Shown piece by piece: positions 51,444 through 60,512 of a DNA stretch of 64,000 nucleotides. Below the pieces are notes generated by a model. It worked only from the letters and a program-made list of their open reading frames with translations, did not search any database and had not been told where the DNA came from. Each line of letters starts with the position of its first letter. Position 1 is the first letter of the stretch. Made by a program: the position numbers and the translations under genes. The stretch is taken from assembly GCA_963840445.1 (NCBI GenBank), contig CAWIZC010000041.1:1-64000 (forward strand). Direction: 5' to 3'. Source of the stretch: AWTP1-13 sp963840445. Lineage in GTDB: Bacteria; Pseudomonadota; Alphaproteobacteria; Rhizobiales; Hyphomicrobiaceae.

Positions 51444-52770
51444 ATGAATTATGCCGCGTCAAAACCGAGAATGGCGATCGCGAGCAACTGCGAGGACAGC
51501 TCGTGTGGGATCGCCGCCTACACCCGGGTTCGGGCGGAGGCGCTCGCGGAGTTTTTTGAGGTCACAGTGCTTGACCTGCGATCCGCGAGCCTAATGAGGC
51601 CACCGGGTCGGCGCCGTGAAGCCAGCCTCAGAATTGATGAGATATGCAGCATTCTTCCCCAGTTTGACGTGGCCGTCCTCGAACTCGGAGTTCGGCATCT
51701 GGGGAGGGACACTGCCGGACTGCGTCGATCGCCTGTCGCGCTGCTGCGCGGCCGCAAAAAGACTGATCCTGACCATGCACTCGGTCTATGCGGATAGACA
51801 GGTCGGTGGGGATTTCGCACACGCCCAAGCCAGCGTTCTCGCGGGCCTCGCGCACCGGAAGAAGGATCGGCCGTATTGCCTGATAACGCATTCAAAGAAG
51901 GAACATGAAATATTGCGGACGGTGCATGGTATTGCCAATGCCGACAGCCATCCTCTTTGCTTCGTAACGGCCGCGCAAAAGCAGAGGAGACGCTCGAATG
52001 AGGGGTGGAGGGCGAAGCTTGGCTTGTCGAAGGACGATCAAGTCATCGGCTTGTTCGGGTCCTTTTCGAGATACAAAGACAACAAGTGTGTTTTGCGGGC
52101 TCTAAGCTATCTGCCAGCCAATTATAAACTGGTGTTCGTCGGCGGGGCGCATCCGTTTTCTCGAAAGCCGTATGAATACGACGGCAATCTGGCGGAGATC
52201 GTCAATGTGATCGATGATATGGCCGGAACCCCCCGGGCAATCGAAAACCGGGTGTCGTTTTTGGGGGTGGTCGATGACGACGCGTTTCTTGAGGCCATGG
52301 AAAGTTGTGATTTTGTCGTCGTCCCCTACCACGACGCGGGTCAACTCGCGAGCGGCGTAGCGTCGATTGCTTTCGAGTTGGGCAAACGCATAGTCGCGAC
52401 CAACAGCGATGTGCTCGCGGAGTACAAGGGCTTCTACGGCGACTGCTTCGAGCAATTCGATATCGGCAACCATTTCGAGCTGCGCGACAAGGTTCTGCAC
52501 TTCGACCCAGGCAAGGCGCGACGGGCGAAGGAAGCCAGGGACCGGTACACGCCCGAGTTGATGGCTGAGCTGCATCACTCCATTTTTGCGGAACTCCGCG
52601 ATCCGGCGTATCGCAATGACGTGCAGCCTCAGAAGATCGCCGCCTTGGTCGAGTCATTGCGTCCGCCCTCAACAGGGGGAATGGGCGCAAGGGCCGGGGC
52701 ATTTCTGCATTTGACAGTATCGAATCCACGGCGAGCGTTGACGGTCCTGAAGCGAAAGGTGAGCGCTTGA
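51444..52770 (+). CDS. Glycosyltransferase with an internal frameshift
   Basis: One glycosyltransferase split by one indel. The first part MAIASNCEDSSCGIAAYTRVRAEALAEFF (from the ATG at 51444 or 51471) runs to FDVAVLE at about 51682. The frame then shifts, and SEFGIWGGTLPDCVDRL, RLILTMHSVY, GLFGSFSRYKDNKCVLRALSYLP (GT4 core), VSFLGVVDDDAFLEAMESCDFVVVPYHDAGQLASGVASIAFELGKRIVATN follow to the stop. The total length fits one extra base in GAACTCGGAG near 51681-51690. Lower GC than the neighbours. Overlaps the next gene by 4 bp (TTGA). Confidence 0.8.
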
Positions 52771-53522
52771 CCCATATCCCAACCGCACTGACCAGCCTGA
52801 CGCGGCAGGCGCGCGACCGCGTCAGCTTTGGTTTTTCCAAGCTGCTGCATCGCAGGGTGTCGGTTGAGCGTTTCAACACCCTCCTGGATGACGAGGCGCG
52901 GCAGCACTATTCGCCGGCGGTCAAGACGCTCTGGCGCGTGGTCCCCGATGTCATGCGCAGGAAGATCGAGAGGGCCAACGTGCAGCAGGGCTACATGCTG
53001 GCCGCCGTCGAGCAGCTGGCCGGCGGCTTGTGGGACAGACAGATGCTGTGCGTGGGCAGTTTCGAGGACACCGCCTGCTATTCCCTGCAGGCGCTCGGCT
53101 ATCGGATCGAGGCCATAGATCCATCGCTTAACGTCGATCTCGCCGCATACCGGCGCGAGCATCCGGAACGGTTGGGAACCTACGACCTCGTATTCTCGAC
53201 CTCCGTGATCGAGCACGTGCCCGAGGATGAAGCCTTCGTGGCCGACATGGTGGCGTTCCTGGCGCCGGGCGGCTATGCGGTGCTGACCTGTGACTACAAT
53301 GACAGCTGGACGCCGGATCAGCCGAAGCCATCAACGGACGTGAGAATTTATACGCGGCATGACATGGAGCGGCTCGTCACTGCCATGGGCGACGTCGAGC
53401 TGCTTGATGAGCCCGATTGGGAGGATCACGTGCCCGATTTCACGATTTCAGAGGCGGGCAACGATATGCACTACGGCTTCGCGTCGCTCGCGGTTCGGCG
53501 GCGGAGCCGGCTTGCGCAGTAG
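52767..53522 (+). CDS. SAM-dependent methyltransferase
   Basis: 251 residues from a TTG overlapping the previous stop. Class I fold with MLCVGSFEDTACYSLQALGYRIEAIDPS and YDLVFSTSVIEHVPEDEAFVADMVAFLAPGGYAVLTCDY. The leading 80 residues are basic and helical. Probably methylates a sugar or other component of the polysaccharide made by the neighbours. Confidence 0.8.
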   Translation: MTHIPTALTSLTRQARDRVSFGFSKLLHRRVSVERFNTLLDDEARQHYSPAVKTLWRVVPDVMRRKIERANVQQGYMLAAVEQLAGGLWDRQMLCVGSFEDTACYSLQALGYRIEAIDPSLNVDLAAYRREHPERLGTYDLVFSTSVIEHVPEDEAFVADMVAFLAPGGYAVLTCDYNDSWTPDQPKPSTDVRIYTRHDMERLVTAMGDVELLDEPDWEDHVPDFTISEAGNDMHYGFASLAVRRRSRLAQ

Positions 53523-53529
53523 CCCAGGA

Positions 53530-54054
53530 TCAGGACGGTCCGCGTGACGCGGCGTCGGCCTTATCGAGGATCAGCGTCAGGCCGATCAGGTTGCTGTCGA
53601 TGAACTGGATCTCGATGACCTGCTTGGCGCCGACAAGGACGATATCCATGTTGGCGTTGAGGCTCTGGCCGCGCACGGCGACGCGGAAGCCCTTGGGCGT
53701 GACAGTGCCGGTCACCTCGCCGCTCATGTCGCGCACCAGCTCCTTCCAGGTGCCGGCGATGGCCCCTTCCTTGTAGGTGACGGCGCTCTGGATCTCGACG
53801 TTGCCGCCCGCCGACGCGCAGCGGATGGACTGCTTCAAGTCATGGCCGTCCCCGGCAATGATGTAGGTGACGCGGCACTTGACGGCTTCTGTGTTGCCGT
53901 CCTTGACGCCGAAGCGGCCCTCCCCGACCCAGCGGCCGGAAAGCCTCTCGAACGGTGAGGGATCCTCAGCCCTGGCAGGCATTTGCCCGAGCAGGATCGC
54001 CAGGGCAGCAAGCAAGGCACTGAATTGCAATGCGCGCAGCAGACGAGCCGACAT
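53530..54054 (-). CDS. Secreted protein of unknown function
   Basis: 174 residues. Signal peptide (LQFSALLAALAILLGQMPARA), then ERLSGRWVGEGRFGVKDGNTEAVKCRVTYIIAGDGHDLKQSIRCAS, a beta-rich sequence with two cysteines, and DMSGEVTGTVTPKGF. The strand-rich pattern suggests a lipocalin-like barrel; similar proteins occur widely in Hyphomicrobiales. Convergent with the methyltransferase. Confidence 0.75.
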   Translation of the reverse strand: MSARLLRALQFSALLAALAILLGQMPARAEDPSPFERLSGRWVGEGRFGVKDGNTEAVKCRVTYIIAGDGHDLKQSIRCASAGGNVEIQSAVTYKEGAIAGTWKELVRDMSGEVTGTVTPKGFRVAVRGQSLNANMDIVLVGAKQVIEIQFIDSNLIGLTLILDKADAASRGPS

Positions 54055-54160
54055 CCACGTCCATCCCGATTGCGGCCGGACACCGAAGGGCCGGCCAGTT
54101 TGTCCAGACTTTAGCGCACCGTTTCGTCAGCCGTCGGCTGGGCGTGCTGCCGCAGAGGCT

Positions 54161-55453
54161 TCACAGCAACGCAAACTTAGCAATAAACAGGACGGCAAGA
54201 ATCGCTACCGCGGCCGACACGTCGCGGGGCCGTCCGGCCAGCAGCTTGATCGCGGCGTAGGCAATGAAGCCGAACGCGATGCCGTGGGCGATGGAAAACG
54301 TCAGCGGCATGGCGATGATGACCACCACGGCCGGCACGTACTCGGTGACGTCGGTGAAGTCGATCTCGGCAACAGCGCTCATCATCAGGCAGGCCACGTA
54401 GATCAGTGCCGGCGCCGTGGCGAAGGCCGGGATGGCGCCGGCCAGGGGGGCGAAGAACAGGGCGGCCAGGAACAGCACGGCGACCGCCACGGCGACCAAT
54501 CCCGTTCGTCCGCCGGCATTCACGCCGGCTGCGCTCTCGATATAGCTCGTGGTGGTGGACGTGCCGAGGAGGGCACCGGCCATGGCTGCCGCAGAATCGG
54601 CGGTGAGCGCCCGCTGCGCGCGCGGTAGCGTTCCGTCGGGCTTGACGAGGCCCGCCTTGTGGGCGACGCCGACCAGCGTGCCGGTATTGTCGAACACGTC
54701 GACGAAGAAGAACGTGAAGACGATGGCGATCACGCCGATCTCGAGCGCCTTGACGATGTCGAGCTTGAGCAGCACGGGCGCGATCGAAGGCGGCAGCGAG
54801 ACGAAACCGCCGCTGAAGCTGGTCAAGCCGAGGCCCGCGCCTGCGCCGGCCGCTCCCAGGATGCCGATGAGGATGGCGCCCGGTATCTTGCGGGCGTCGA
54901 GGGCTGCCATCAGCAGGAAGGCCACCACTGCGATGACTACGGCCGGTGCCTTGAGGTTGCCGATCGTCACCAGCGTCGCCGGGTGCGCGGTAATGATGCC
55001 GGCGCTCTTCAGGCCGATGATGGCCAGGAACAGTCCGATGCCGGCGGCGATGGACAGCTTGAGGCTGCGCGGAATGGCATTGATCACCCACTCGCGGATG
55101 CCCGTCAGGCTGACGATCAGAAACAGCACGCCAGACAGGAAAACGGCGCCCAGGGCGGTTTCCCAGGCGTGCCCCATGCCCTTGACCACGCCGTAGGTAA
55201 AGTAGGCGTTGAGGCCCATGCCCGGTGCCAGCGCTACCGGATAGTTGGCGTACAGGCCCATCAGTGCCGAACCGAGCGCCGCGGCCAGGCAGGTGGCCAC
55301 GAACACCGCACCCCGGTCCATGCCGGCATCGGCCAGAATCGCAGGATTGACGAAGATGATGTAAGCCATGGTCATGAACGTGGTCAGACCGGCCAGCAGT
55401 TCGGTGCGCACGGTGGTGCCGTGCTCCTGCAACGCAAAAGTGCGCTCGAGCAT
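54161..55453 (-). CDS. Purine permease, AzgA-like (NCS2)
   Basis: 430 residues, about 12 helices plus two half-helices. AGLTTFMTMAYIIFVNPAIL at the start, GMGLNAYFTYGVV, SLKLSIAAGIGLFLAIIGLKSAGII, FFFVDVFDNTGTLVGVAHKAG and GTSTTTSYIESAAGVNAGGRTGLVAV are the AzgA group signatures. Takes up adenine, guanine or hypoxanthine. ATG at 55453. Confidence 0.92.
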   Translation of the reverse strand: MLERTFALQEHGTTVRTELLAGLTTFMTMAYIIFVNPAILADAGMDRGAVFVATCLAAALGSALMGLYANYPVALAPGMGLNAYFTYGVVKGMGHAWETALGAVFLSGVLFLIVSLTGIREWVINAIPRSLKLSIAAGIGLFLAIIGLKSAGIITAHPATLVTIGNLKAPAVVIAVVAFLLMAALDARKIPGAILIGILGAAGAGAGLGLTSFSGGFVSLPPSIAPVLLKLDIVKALEIGVIAIVFTFFFVDVFDNTGTLVGVAHKAGLVKPDGTLPRAQRALTADSAAAMAGALLGTSTTTSYIESAAGVNAGGRTGLVAVAVAVLFLAALFFAPLAGAIPAFATAPALIYVACLMMSAVAEIDFTDVTEYVPAVVVIIAMPLTFSIAHGIAFGFIAYAAIKLLAGRPRDVSAAVAILAVLFIAKFALL

Positions 55454-55609
55454 GTTCGAATCCCCCCAACTGCCCGAAATCAGCTAGCGGAGCACACCAC
55501 AAAGGGCGGCAAATTTCTATGCCGGGCGGGCCACAGTGGGGTCGGGTCTTGGCAGGGAGGAATGAATTTCAGCGCATCGGCTGTGGACGAAGCGTCTGAT
55601 GCCTGCGTT

Positions 55610-56098
55610 TCAGGCCGTTTTGTGCAGGGTGTTCAGGAACGCCTCGAGTGCGGCCACAGCAAATGCACGCATATTGGCCTGCCGGTCGGTGCTGCCGGTC
55701 TCGATGGTCAGTGCCCGCTCCACCGGCCCGGCCACCGCGATGCAGGAGTGGCCGGCCGCATCACCATAGCGATTGCCGGTCGGCCCGGTTGCGCCAGTCT
55801 CGGACAGGCCCCAAACCGCCGCATGGTGCTCGCGGACGGTGCGCGCTGTCAGCTGGGCGTAGGGCTCGCTGGCGGGGCGCATGCCGGCCATGGTCGCCGT
55901 GTCGATGCCGAGCAGTGCGCGCCGCGATGCCGCAGTATAGACGACGGCTCCGCCCAGAAAATAGGCCGATGCGCCAGGCACCGCCAGCAGCGCGGCGGAG
56001 ATCAGGCCGCCAGTGGACGACTCGCTGACGGCAACCGTCTGGCGCCGCTCTATGAGGATGGCCGCGATCTGCTCGGCGATCGGGATCAGCTTCTGCAT
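55610..56098 (-). CDS. CinA C-terminal-domain protein (nicotinamide-nucleotide amidase, PncC type)
   Basis: 162 residues, the stand-alone CinA C-terminal domain. VAVSESSTGGLISAALLAVPGASAYFLGGAVVYT and GLSETGATGPTGNRYGDAAGHSCIAVAG hold the catalytic Ser/Thr and Lys region. Deamidates NMN in NAD recycling. Its start is 4 bp from the stop of the upstream lyase gene. Confidence 0.87.
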   Translation of the reverse strand: MQKLIPIAEQIAAILIERRQTVAVSESSTGGLISAALLAVPGASAYFLGGAVVYTAASRRALLGIDTATMAGMRPASEPYAQLTARTVREHHAAVWGLSETGATGPTGNRYGDAAGHSCIAVAGPVERALTIETGSTDRQANMRAFAVAALEAFLNTLHKTA

Positions 56099-56102
56099 CG
56101 GA

Positions 56103-56987
56103 TCAACGCTCCACGGCGGCCAATTCCTCGGCCCGCGCCAGCAGGCGGCGCATGTTGTTATAGATCGGCACCTCGATCATCGAGCCGTCCACCGTCACGC
56201 GCGATTCGCCGCGCGCACGGGCCGCCTCGAACGCGGCGATAATGGCGCGCGCCCGTGCCGCTTCCTCGGCGTTGGGAGTAAGGACGCCATTGATGATCGC
56301 GGCATGGCCGGGCGCCACAGTGGCCTTGGCCTTGTAGCCGAGCCGGCGCGCCCAGCGCGTATCGCGCTCGACGCCCTGCTCGTCGCGCCAGGTGAACGGA
56401 CAGTCGACGGCGGCGACGCCGGCCGCCACGCAGTCGACGAGGAAGCGCTGGCGAGAGAAGGCGAGCTCGATGCCGTCGTGACCGCGCTCGGCGCCGAGGT
56501 CGGCCGCCAGGTCCTCCGAGGCCATCAGGCAGGCGCGCACGCGCTTGCTGGAGCGGGCGATGGCCACCGTCTGCACCAGGCCTCGCGCCAATTCGATGTT
56601 GGGCCAGATGGCGGTCGAGCCTTCGGGCAGGCCGTACTCGCGCTCGAGCCGCGTGATCTCGGCATCGAGGCGCACGATGTGCTCGGGCTCTGCAACCTTG
56701 GGCAGGCCGACGACGTCGGGAGCGCCGCGCATGACGGCCGCGAGATCGTCCATGCCGTCACCGGCCAGTGGATTGACGCGCACGCCAACCACGTAGCCAG
56801 CCTCGCGCCAGGTGCGGAACACCTCGGGCGCCAGCGCTCGCGCCTTTGGCCGCAGCGCCGGCGGCGTGAAGTCCTCCAGCTCCTGGATCAGCACGTCGGC
56901 TCGGCTCGCCGGCGCCGCCTGCAACAGAGCGCCTTCGTCGGCGCCGTCCACGAACAGCCAGGAGCGGCAGAGATGGGCAGGGCGCAC
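56103..56987 (-). CDS. CitE-like CoA-ester lyase (HpcH/HpaI family)
   Basis: 294 residues, TIM-barrel lyase. RSWLFVDGADEGALLQAAPASRADVLIQELEDFTPPALRPKARALA resembles the CitE start with the Glu-Asp of the metal site; VRVNPLAGDG and the C-terminal KATVAPGHAAIINGVLTPNAEEAARARAIIAAFE fit. Candidates include malyl/citramalyl-CoA lyase. GTG start at 56987. Transcribed with the CinA gene. Confidence 0.82.
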   Translation of the reverse strand: MRPAHLCRSWLFVDGADEGALLQAAPASRADVLIQELEDFTPPALRPKARALAPEVFRTWREAGYVVGVRVNPLAGDGMDDLAAVMRGAPDVVGLPKVAEPEHIVRLDAEITRLEREYGLPEGSTAIWPNIELARGLVQTVAIARSSKRVRACLMASEDLAADLGAERGHDGIELAFSRQRFLVDCVAAGVAAVDCPFTWRDEQGVERDTRWARRLGYKAKATVAPGHAAIINGVLTPNAEEAARARAIIAAFEAARARGESRVTVDGSMIEVPIYNNMRRLLARAEELAAVER

Positions 56988-57070
56988 GGGCAGCTCATCC
57001 GTTGAGGATAATGGCGCAGCCGAGCTTCGCCACCGAAATCGGGATTGATTTCTAGCGTACTACGCTGGCG

Positions 57071-57127
57071 GCACGTGTGCCACCCCAGCTTCGCGCTGCG
57101 CGCGGGGGTCGCGCATGGCACACGTGC
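57071..57127. repeat. Inverted repeat with 12-bp arms
   Basis: GCACGTGTGCCA (57071-57082) pairs with TGGCACACGTGC (57116-57127); the loop contains CCCC and GGGG that extend the stem. No gene lies in 57003-57359, the surrounding gap. May be a terminator or a repeat. Confidence 0.6.
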
Positions 57128-57359
57128 AACCGCTGGCGCTTGCACGGTCGCCTTCTGAAACGTTGGTGCCAGGCGTTCGAGGACTGAGCCCGAGAGCGGC
57201 AAGCCGCAGAAGGATCCGCGCTCCGGTATGGAGCACGGGGGGTGGTCCGAACAGAGGGCGCCGTCTTCTGGAAAGCCTGCTTGGTGTCATCAGGGCAAGC
57301 ACCCGGGTTTACGAAACCGGGGCGCACGTCGCTGCCAAACTCGCGGCCACGGAGATCCG

Positions 57360-57485
57360 TCAACCGCCAGTGCTCTTGTTCTCGTACAGGTTGCTGTCAT
57401 CGCCCGGACGCGGGCCCGCCAGTGCTACGTTCACTGCGCCCAGCGACAGCAAGGCGGCCAGGATGGCGATTGAGGCCCTCTTCAT
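57360..57485 (-). CDS. 41-residue secreted peptide
   Basis: Starts MKRASIAILAALLSLGAVNVALAG, a clear signal peptide, followed by PRPGDDSNLYENKSTGG. AAAGGGAAG lies 7 bp before the ATG. The mature peptide would be about 18 residues, acidic and polar. No family recognised. Confidence 0.55.
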   Translation of the reverse strand: MKRASIAILAALLSLGAVNVALAGPRPGDDSNLYENKSTGG

Positions 57486-58069
57486 GACTGCTTCCCTTTA
57501 TTTGCTGCGAGCTTGCTCGCTTGACAGCAGGGAAACGAATTCGGCCTGCGGAAGGTTTGCCGGCTCGCGGGCCTGTGAGCAGTGTTGATCGGCTGCGGCT
57601 CGGCTCGAGCCCTGCCAAAGGTTGCGAGTTGGAGCCATCACAGCCGAAGCCCGTCGTGGCTGAGGCCTAGTCGGATCGAGGCGGTCGTTGCGATCCTATT
57701 CATGATCAACCCGCCACCCGCTCTTTGTGTGCCAAAACAAGCGCGAGGCGGGATCGAGCCGCGGGGCTGTCGGCCGGGGAGCCGGCTCTATGTTGGCGGA
57801 GACGGAGGGATTCGAAGGGAAATTCAACTCTTTGGATGCGCTAGGAGTTTCTCGGCCCAAGACCAGACACCCGCCAGTTTGCCCACCATTCGGCAAATGG
57901 GAGAACCTCACCATTCCCGATCGCGCACGTTATCCACAAAACACCAACGGCCGAGCGCATCCGCTATCATCCACCTCCATCCGATAGGATAATTCGCATT
58001 CTTCTGGATCTTCCCTCTGTCCGCATTGTCTGCCTAATTGGGCAAAGGAACCTGATCCGAGAGGGTGTG
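57486..58069. other. Gap of 584 bp, nothing recognised except one DnaA-like box
   Basis: No plausible gene. A single TTATCCACA at 57930-57938 matches the DnaA-box consensus but stands alone. The DNA becomes less GC-rich toward 58000, at the border of the accessory region. Confidence 0.4.
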
Positions 58070-58849
58070 ATGTCGTCATGGGTGTCGTTTCGGCTACGCT
58101 CACCGAAAGAGGGGCTCAAGGATCCGATCGAAGCACCGCGAAACCCCAGTTCCGACCCCATCAAGTTTGTGCAAGTGGCATTGACCGACCCAAAGTCGGT
58201 TGGTCCCGCTGCATTGATCACTGCCCTTGATGAGATTGTAGAGCTTAAATTGTGGCTGAGCGCTACCTCAGCCAGCGGCTCACCATTCGACTCGTTTGCC
58301 GAATTTGCTGTCGCCAGCGCCCCGCATGGCCTTGGAGTCAGGTGCCAAGTGGGAGCGCGACTTGTGCGCCACGCATTGTTTGAAGGTGGCCACCTTAGTC
58401 AGTGGACAGATCTTCTGGAAAAGATTGCACGCAAACCTGGACGCCCCACAATTAGCACCAATAGCGATGATTATAGATTTTATACCGTCTCGAGGGCAAA
58501 GACCTCCCGAGACCGCTTGCTCTTAGCCCTCAAACGCGAATATCACGAATATTATTGCAAAGTCTGCGAGGGGCAATGCTCGCCATACAGGGCCGCACTT
58601 GATGCCGGGCTCGTCGAACCTAACGGAACGACCAGCTTGTGGCTTGACGTCCATAATCATATTGCGGCCAAAAAACTGAAAAACAAAAAGCAGGCACGGG
58701 TATTGAGGGATATGTTTCGGTCCTCATCACTTGACGCGCAATGTGCCTTGCTTGCCAATGTGTTAGACCCACATCTCGGTCCGGATCTTGCAAAGAGGTG
58801 GCGGATGCAGCATGCGCCGTCTGGATCAAGCAACTCCTCAGGCTCATAA
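58070..58849 (+). CDS. Unrecognised accessory protein
   Basis: 259 residues with codon use less GC-biased than the core. Polar N-terminus, ALDEIVELKLWLSA, FDSFAEFAVASAPHGLGV, ARLVRHALFEGGHLSQWTDLLEKIARKPG, then a cysteine pair region YYCKVCEGQCSPYRAALDAGL and WLDVHNHIAAKKLKNKKQARVLRD. FAVASAPHGLGV followed by the helical block resembles proteins carried on integrated elements, but no family is recognised. Starts at ATG 58070 behind GAGAGGG. Its 3' end overlaps the antisense recombinase frame and a tRNA scar. Confidence 0.55.
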   Translation: MSSWVSFRLRSPKEGLKDPIEAPRNPSSDPIKFVQVALTDPKSVGPAALITALDEIVELKLWLSATSASGSPFDSFAEFAVASAPHGLGVRCQVGARLVRHALFEGGHLSQWTDLLEKIARKPGRPTISTNSDDYRFYTVSRAKTSRDRLLLALKREYHEYYCKVCEGQCSPYRAALDAGLVEPNGTTSLWLDVHNHIAAKKLKNKKQARVLRDMFRSSSLDAQCALLANVLDPHLGPDLAKRWRMQHAPSGSSNSSGS

Positions 58850-60450
58850 CCTGAGGTCGTAGGTTCAAATCCTACCCCCGCAACCATCGTTACCATACCT
58901 GATGTTCCTTTCTCGTTCACGGTTAGTAGCGCTGCGAGATCGCCTGTGATCTCCAACCCAACCGGTTCGCTTCTTGGGGTAGGCACTACGCGCACGCTTT
59001 GGACCAGCTCGCGCACCAGGGCCACGGCCTCAAAACTGGCTAGGTCGCCCGCCGTGAGCGCAGCCTGAATATCCTCGACCTTTTGCCGGTAGCGCTCGGC
59101 AGCGCGCGGGTGCAACTCGACTACTTCGGGCGAGGAGAATGTTGCCAACCGTGCCTCCCCGGCCTCCCGCTCCGCTTCCAGCGCCGCAATCCGTTGGCTG
59201 ACACTCTTGGAACCGTTGCCGTTCTCGATTTCCTCGACCAGCCGAGCAATCTTGCGAACGATTTCGGCGAGGTCGCGCTCGGTCGAGCTTCGGGACTTGG
59301 TCGCCTCGCGGCCAAGGCGCTGACGCTCAGTTCGATAGGCCTCGACAGCTTCCGCAATGACGTCGGGCTCTAGCAAGTGCCTACGCAAAGCGGTGAGGAC
59401 GCGGCCCTCTATTTCAACCGATGTCACACTGCGGGCATTGCCGCAGCCGCCTCGATTGATTCGGGCCGAGCATCCAAAGTAAGTGACTTGACCTCTACGG
59501 TTTCGAACGATCATCGGACCACCGCAGCAACCGCAGATAAGCAGGCCGGACAGCAGATGCCTTGGGCGTCGGTGGTGGCCTGGGTTTGCTCGGCCAAGCG
59601 CCACACGACGATCCTGGGCGGCCTGCCAAAGGTCGCGCGATACGATGGCTAGCTCGGGGACGTCCTTGGTAATCCACGAAGCCGGCGGATTCATCCGCGC
59701 CTGTCGTTTGCCCGTCGCCGGGTCCTTTACGAAGCTCTGCCGGTTGTAGGTGATGCGGCCGTCGTAGAGGCTGTTGTTCAACAACCCATTGCGCCGTTTC
59801 GACGAACCAAGAAGCGCCGAAACATTCCACGGCCCTCCTCGGGGACCTGGGATACCCTCTGCATTCAGCGCTTGCACGATTTTGAGGGGGGATCTGCCCT
59901 CGGCGTATTCGGTAAAGATGCGGCGGACCACGTCGGCTTGGCTCTGATTGATCGTCCGCCTGCCCCCTTCATCGCCTTCGCGCTCAACGTCATAGCCATA
60001 GCATCGTCCCCCCGGGATGCGACCTAACCTAACCCTACCGATCTGTCCGCGTCGTGTCTTTTGAGCCAAGTCGTCCAGATACAGACTTGAGATGATCCCC
60101 TTCAAACCGACATGAAGCTTGCCAACTTCGCCATCAGCCAGCGTCACGATCCGCACGCGCCAATAGGAGAGCTGCTTGTACAGTCCTGCGGTGTCAGCAA
60201 GGTCGCGACTGAGCCGATCCAGACTTTCGGTCACGACAGCTTCGAACCGCTGCGCTTCCGCGGCGCGCATCAGCTCTTGCAAGCCAGGGCGATTGTGAAG
60301 AGAGGCGCCGGATATAGCGGCATCCGTGAACGTCGCTACCACCTGCCAGCTGTTTGTGGAAGCGTAGTCATTCGCCAGCGCGACTTGGTCGGCTATAGAA
60401 GACGCGTCCTGGAGATCGCTACTGTACCTGGCGTAAATCGCAACGCGCAT
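58657..60450 (-). CDS. Large serine recombinase
   Basis: 597 residues. Resolvase domain with catalytic Ser in AIYARYSSDLQ, ESLDRLSRDLAD (Arg), then the recombinase domain (GYDVEREGDEGGRRTINQSQADVVRRIF), a zinc ribbon (LICGCCGGPMIV ... CSARINRGGCGN), and a coiled coil (residues about 375-440). Site-specific integration is likely. The ATG at 60450 has AGGGAG upstream. Residues about 522-538, AGVGFEPTTSGYEPEEL, are the antisense of the tRNA-Met 3' half, and the last 60 residues lie over the neighbouring gene. The natural C-terminus therefore probably ended differently before integration. Confidence 0.88.
   Translation of the reverse strand: MRVAIYARYSSDLQDASSIADQVALANDYASTNSWQVVATFTDAAISGASLHNRPGLQELMRAAEAQRFEAVVTESLDRLSRDLADTAGLYKQLSYWRVRIVTLADGEVGKLHVGLKGIISSLYLDDLAQKTRRGQIGRVRLGRIPGGRCYGYDVEREGDEGGRRTINQSQADVVRRIFTEYAEGRSPLKIVQALNAEGIPGPRGGPWNVSALLGSSKRRNGLLNNSLYDGRITYNRQSFVKDPATGKRQARMNPPASWITKDVPELAIVSRDLWQAAQDRRVALGRANPGHHRRPRHLLSGLLICGCCGGPMIVRNRRGQVTYFGCSARINRGGCGNARSVTSVEIEGRVLTALRRHLLEPDVIAEAVEAYRTERQRLGREATKSRSSTERDLAEIVRKIARLVEEIENGNGSKSVSQRIAALEAEREAGEARLATFSSPEVVELHPRAAERYRQKVEDIQAALTAGDLASFEAVALVRELVQSVRVVPTPRSEPVGLEITGDLAALLTVNEKGTSGMVTMVAGVGFEPTTSGYEPEELLDPDGACCIRHLFARSGPRCGSNTLASKAHCASSDEDRNISLNTRACFLFFSFLAAI
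58836..58886 (+). tRNA. tRNA-Met (CAT) 3' half, attachment-site scar
   Basis: Anticodon arm TCAGG-CTCATAA-CCTGA (anticodon CAT), variable GGTC, T arm GTAGG-TTCAAAT-CCTAC, acceptor CCCCGCA-A-CCA. No D arm or 5' acceptor strand precedes it, so it is not a functional tRNA gene but the 3' part copied by a recombination event. Positions match the recombinase gene end. Confidence 0.8.
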
Positions 60451-60512
60451 TCGACCCGCTCCCTCTAGAAGATATGGCATGATCCTCGGCCGCAGCTTGT
60501 CGGGCAACGGCT

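Noticed and set aside
57930..57938. Single DnaA box (TTATCCACA) suggesting a replication origin
   Set aside because: Alone, without AT-rich unwinding region, further boxes or replication genes.
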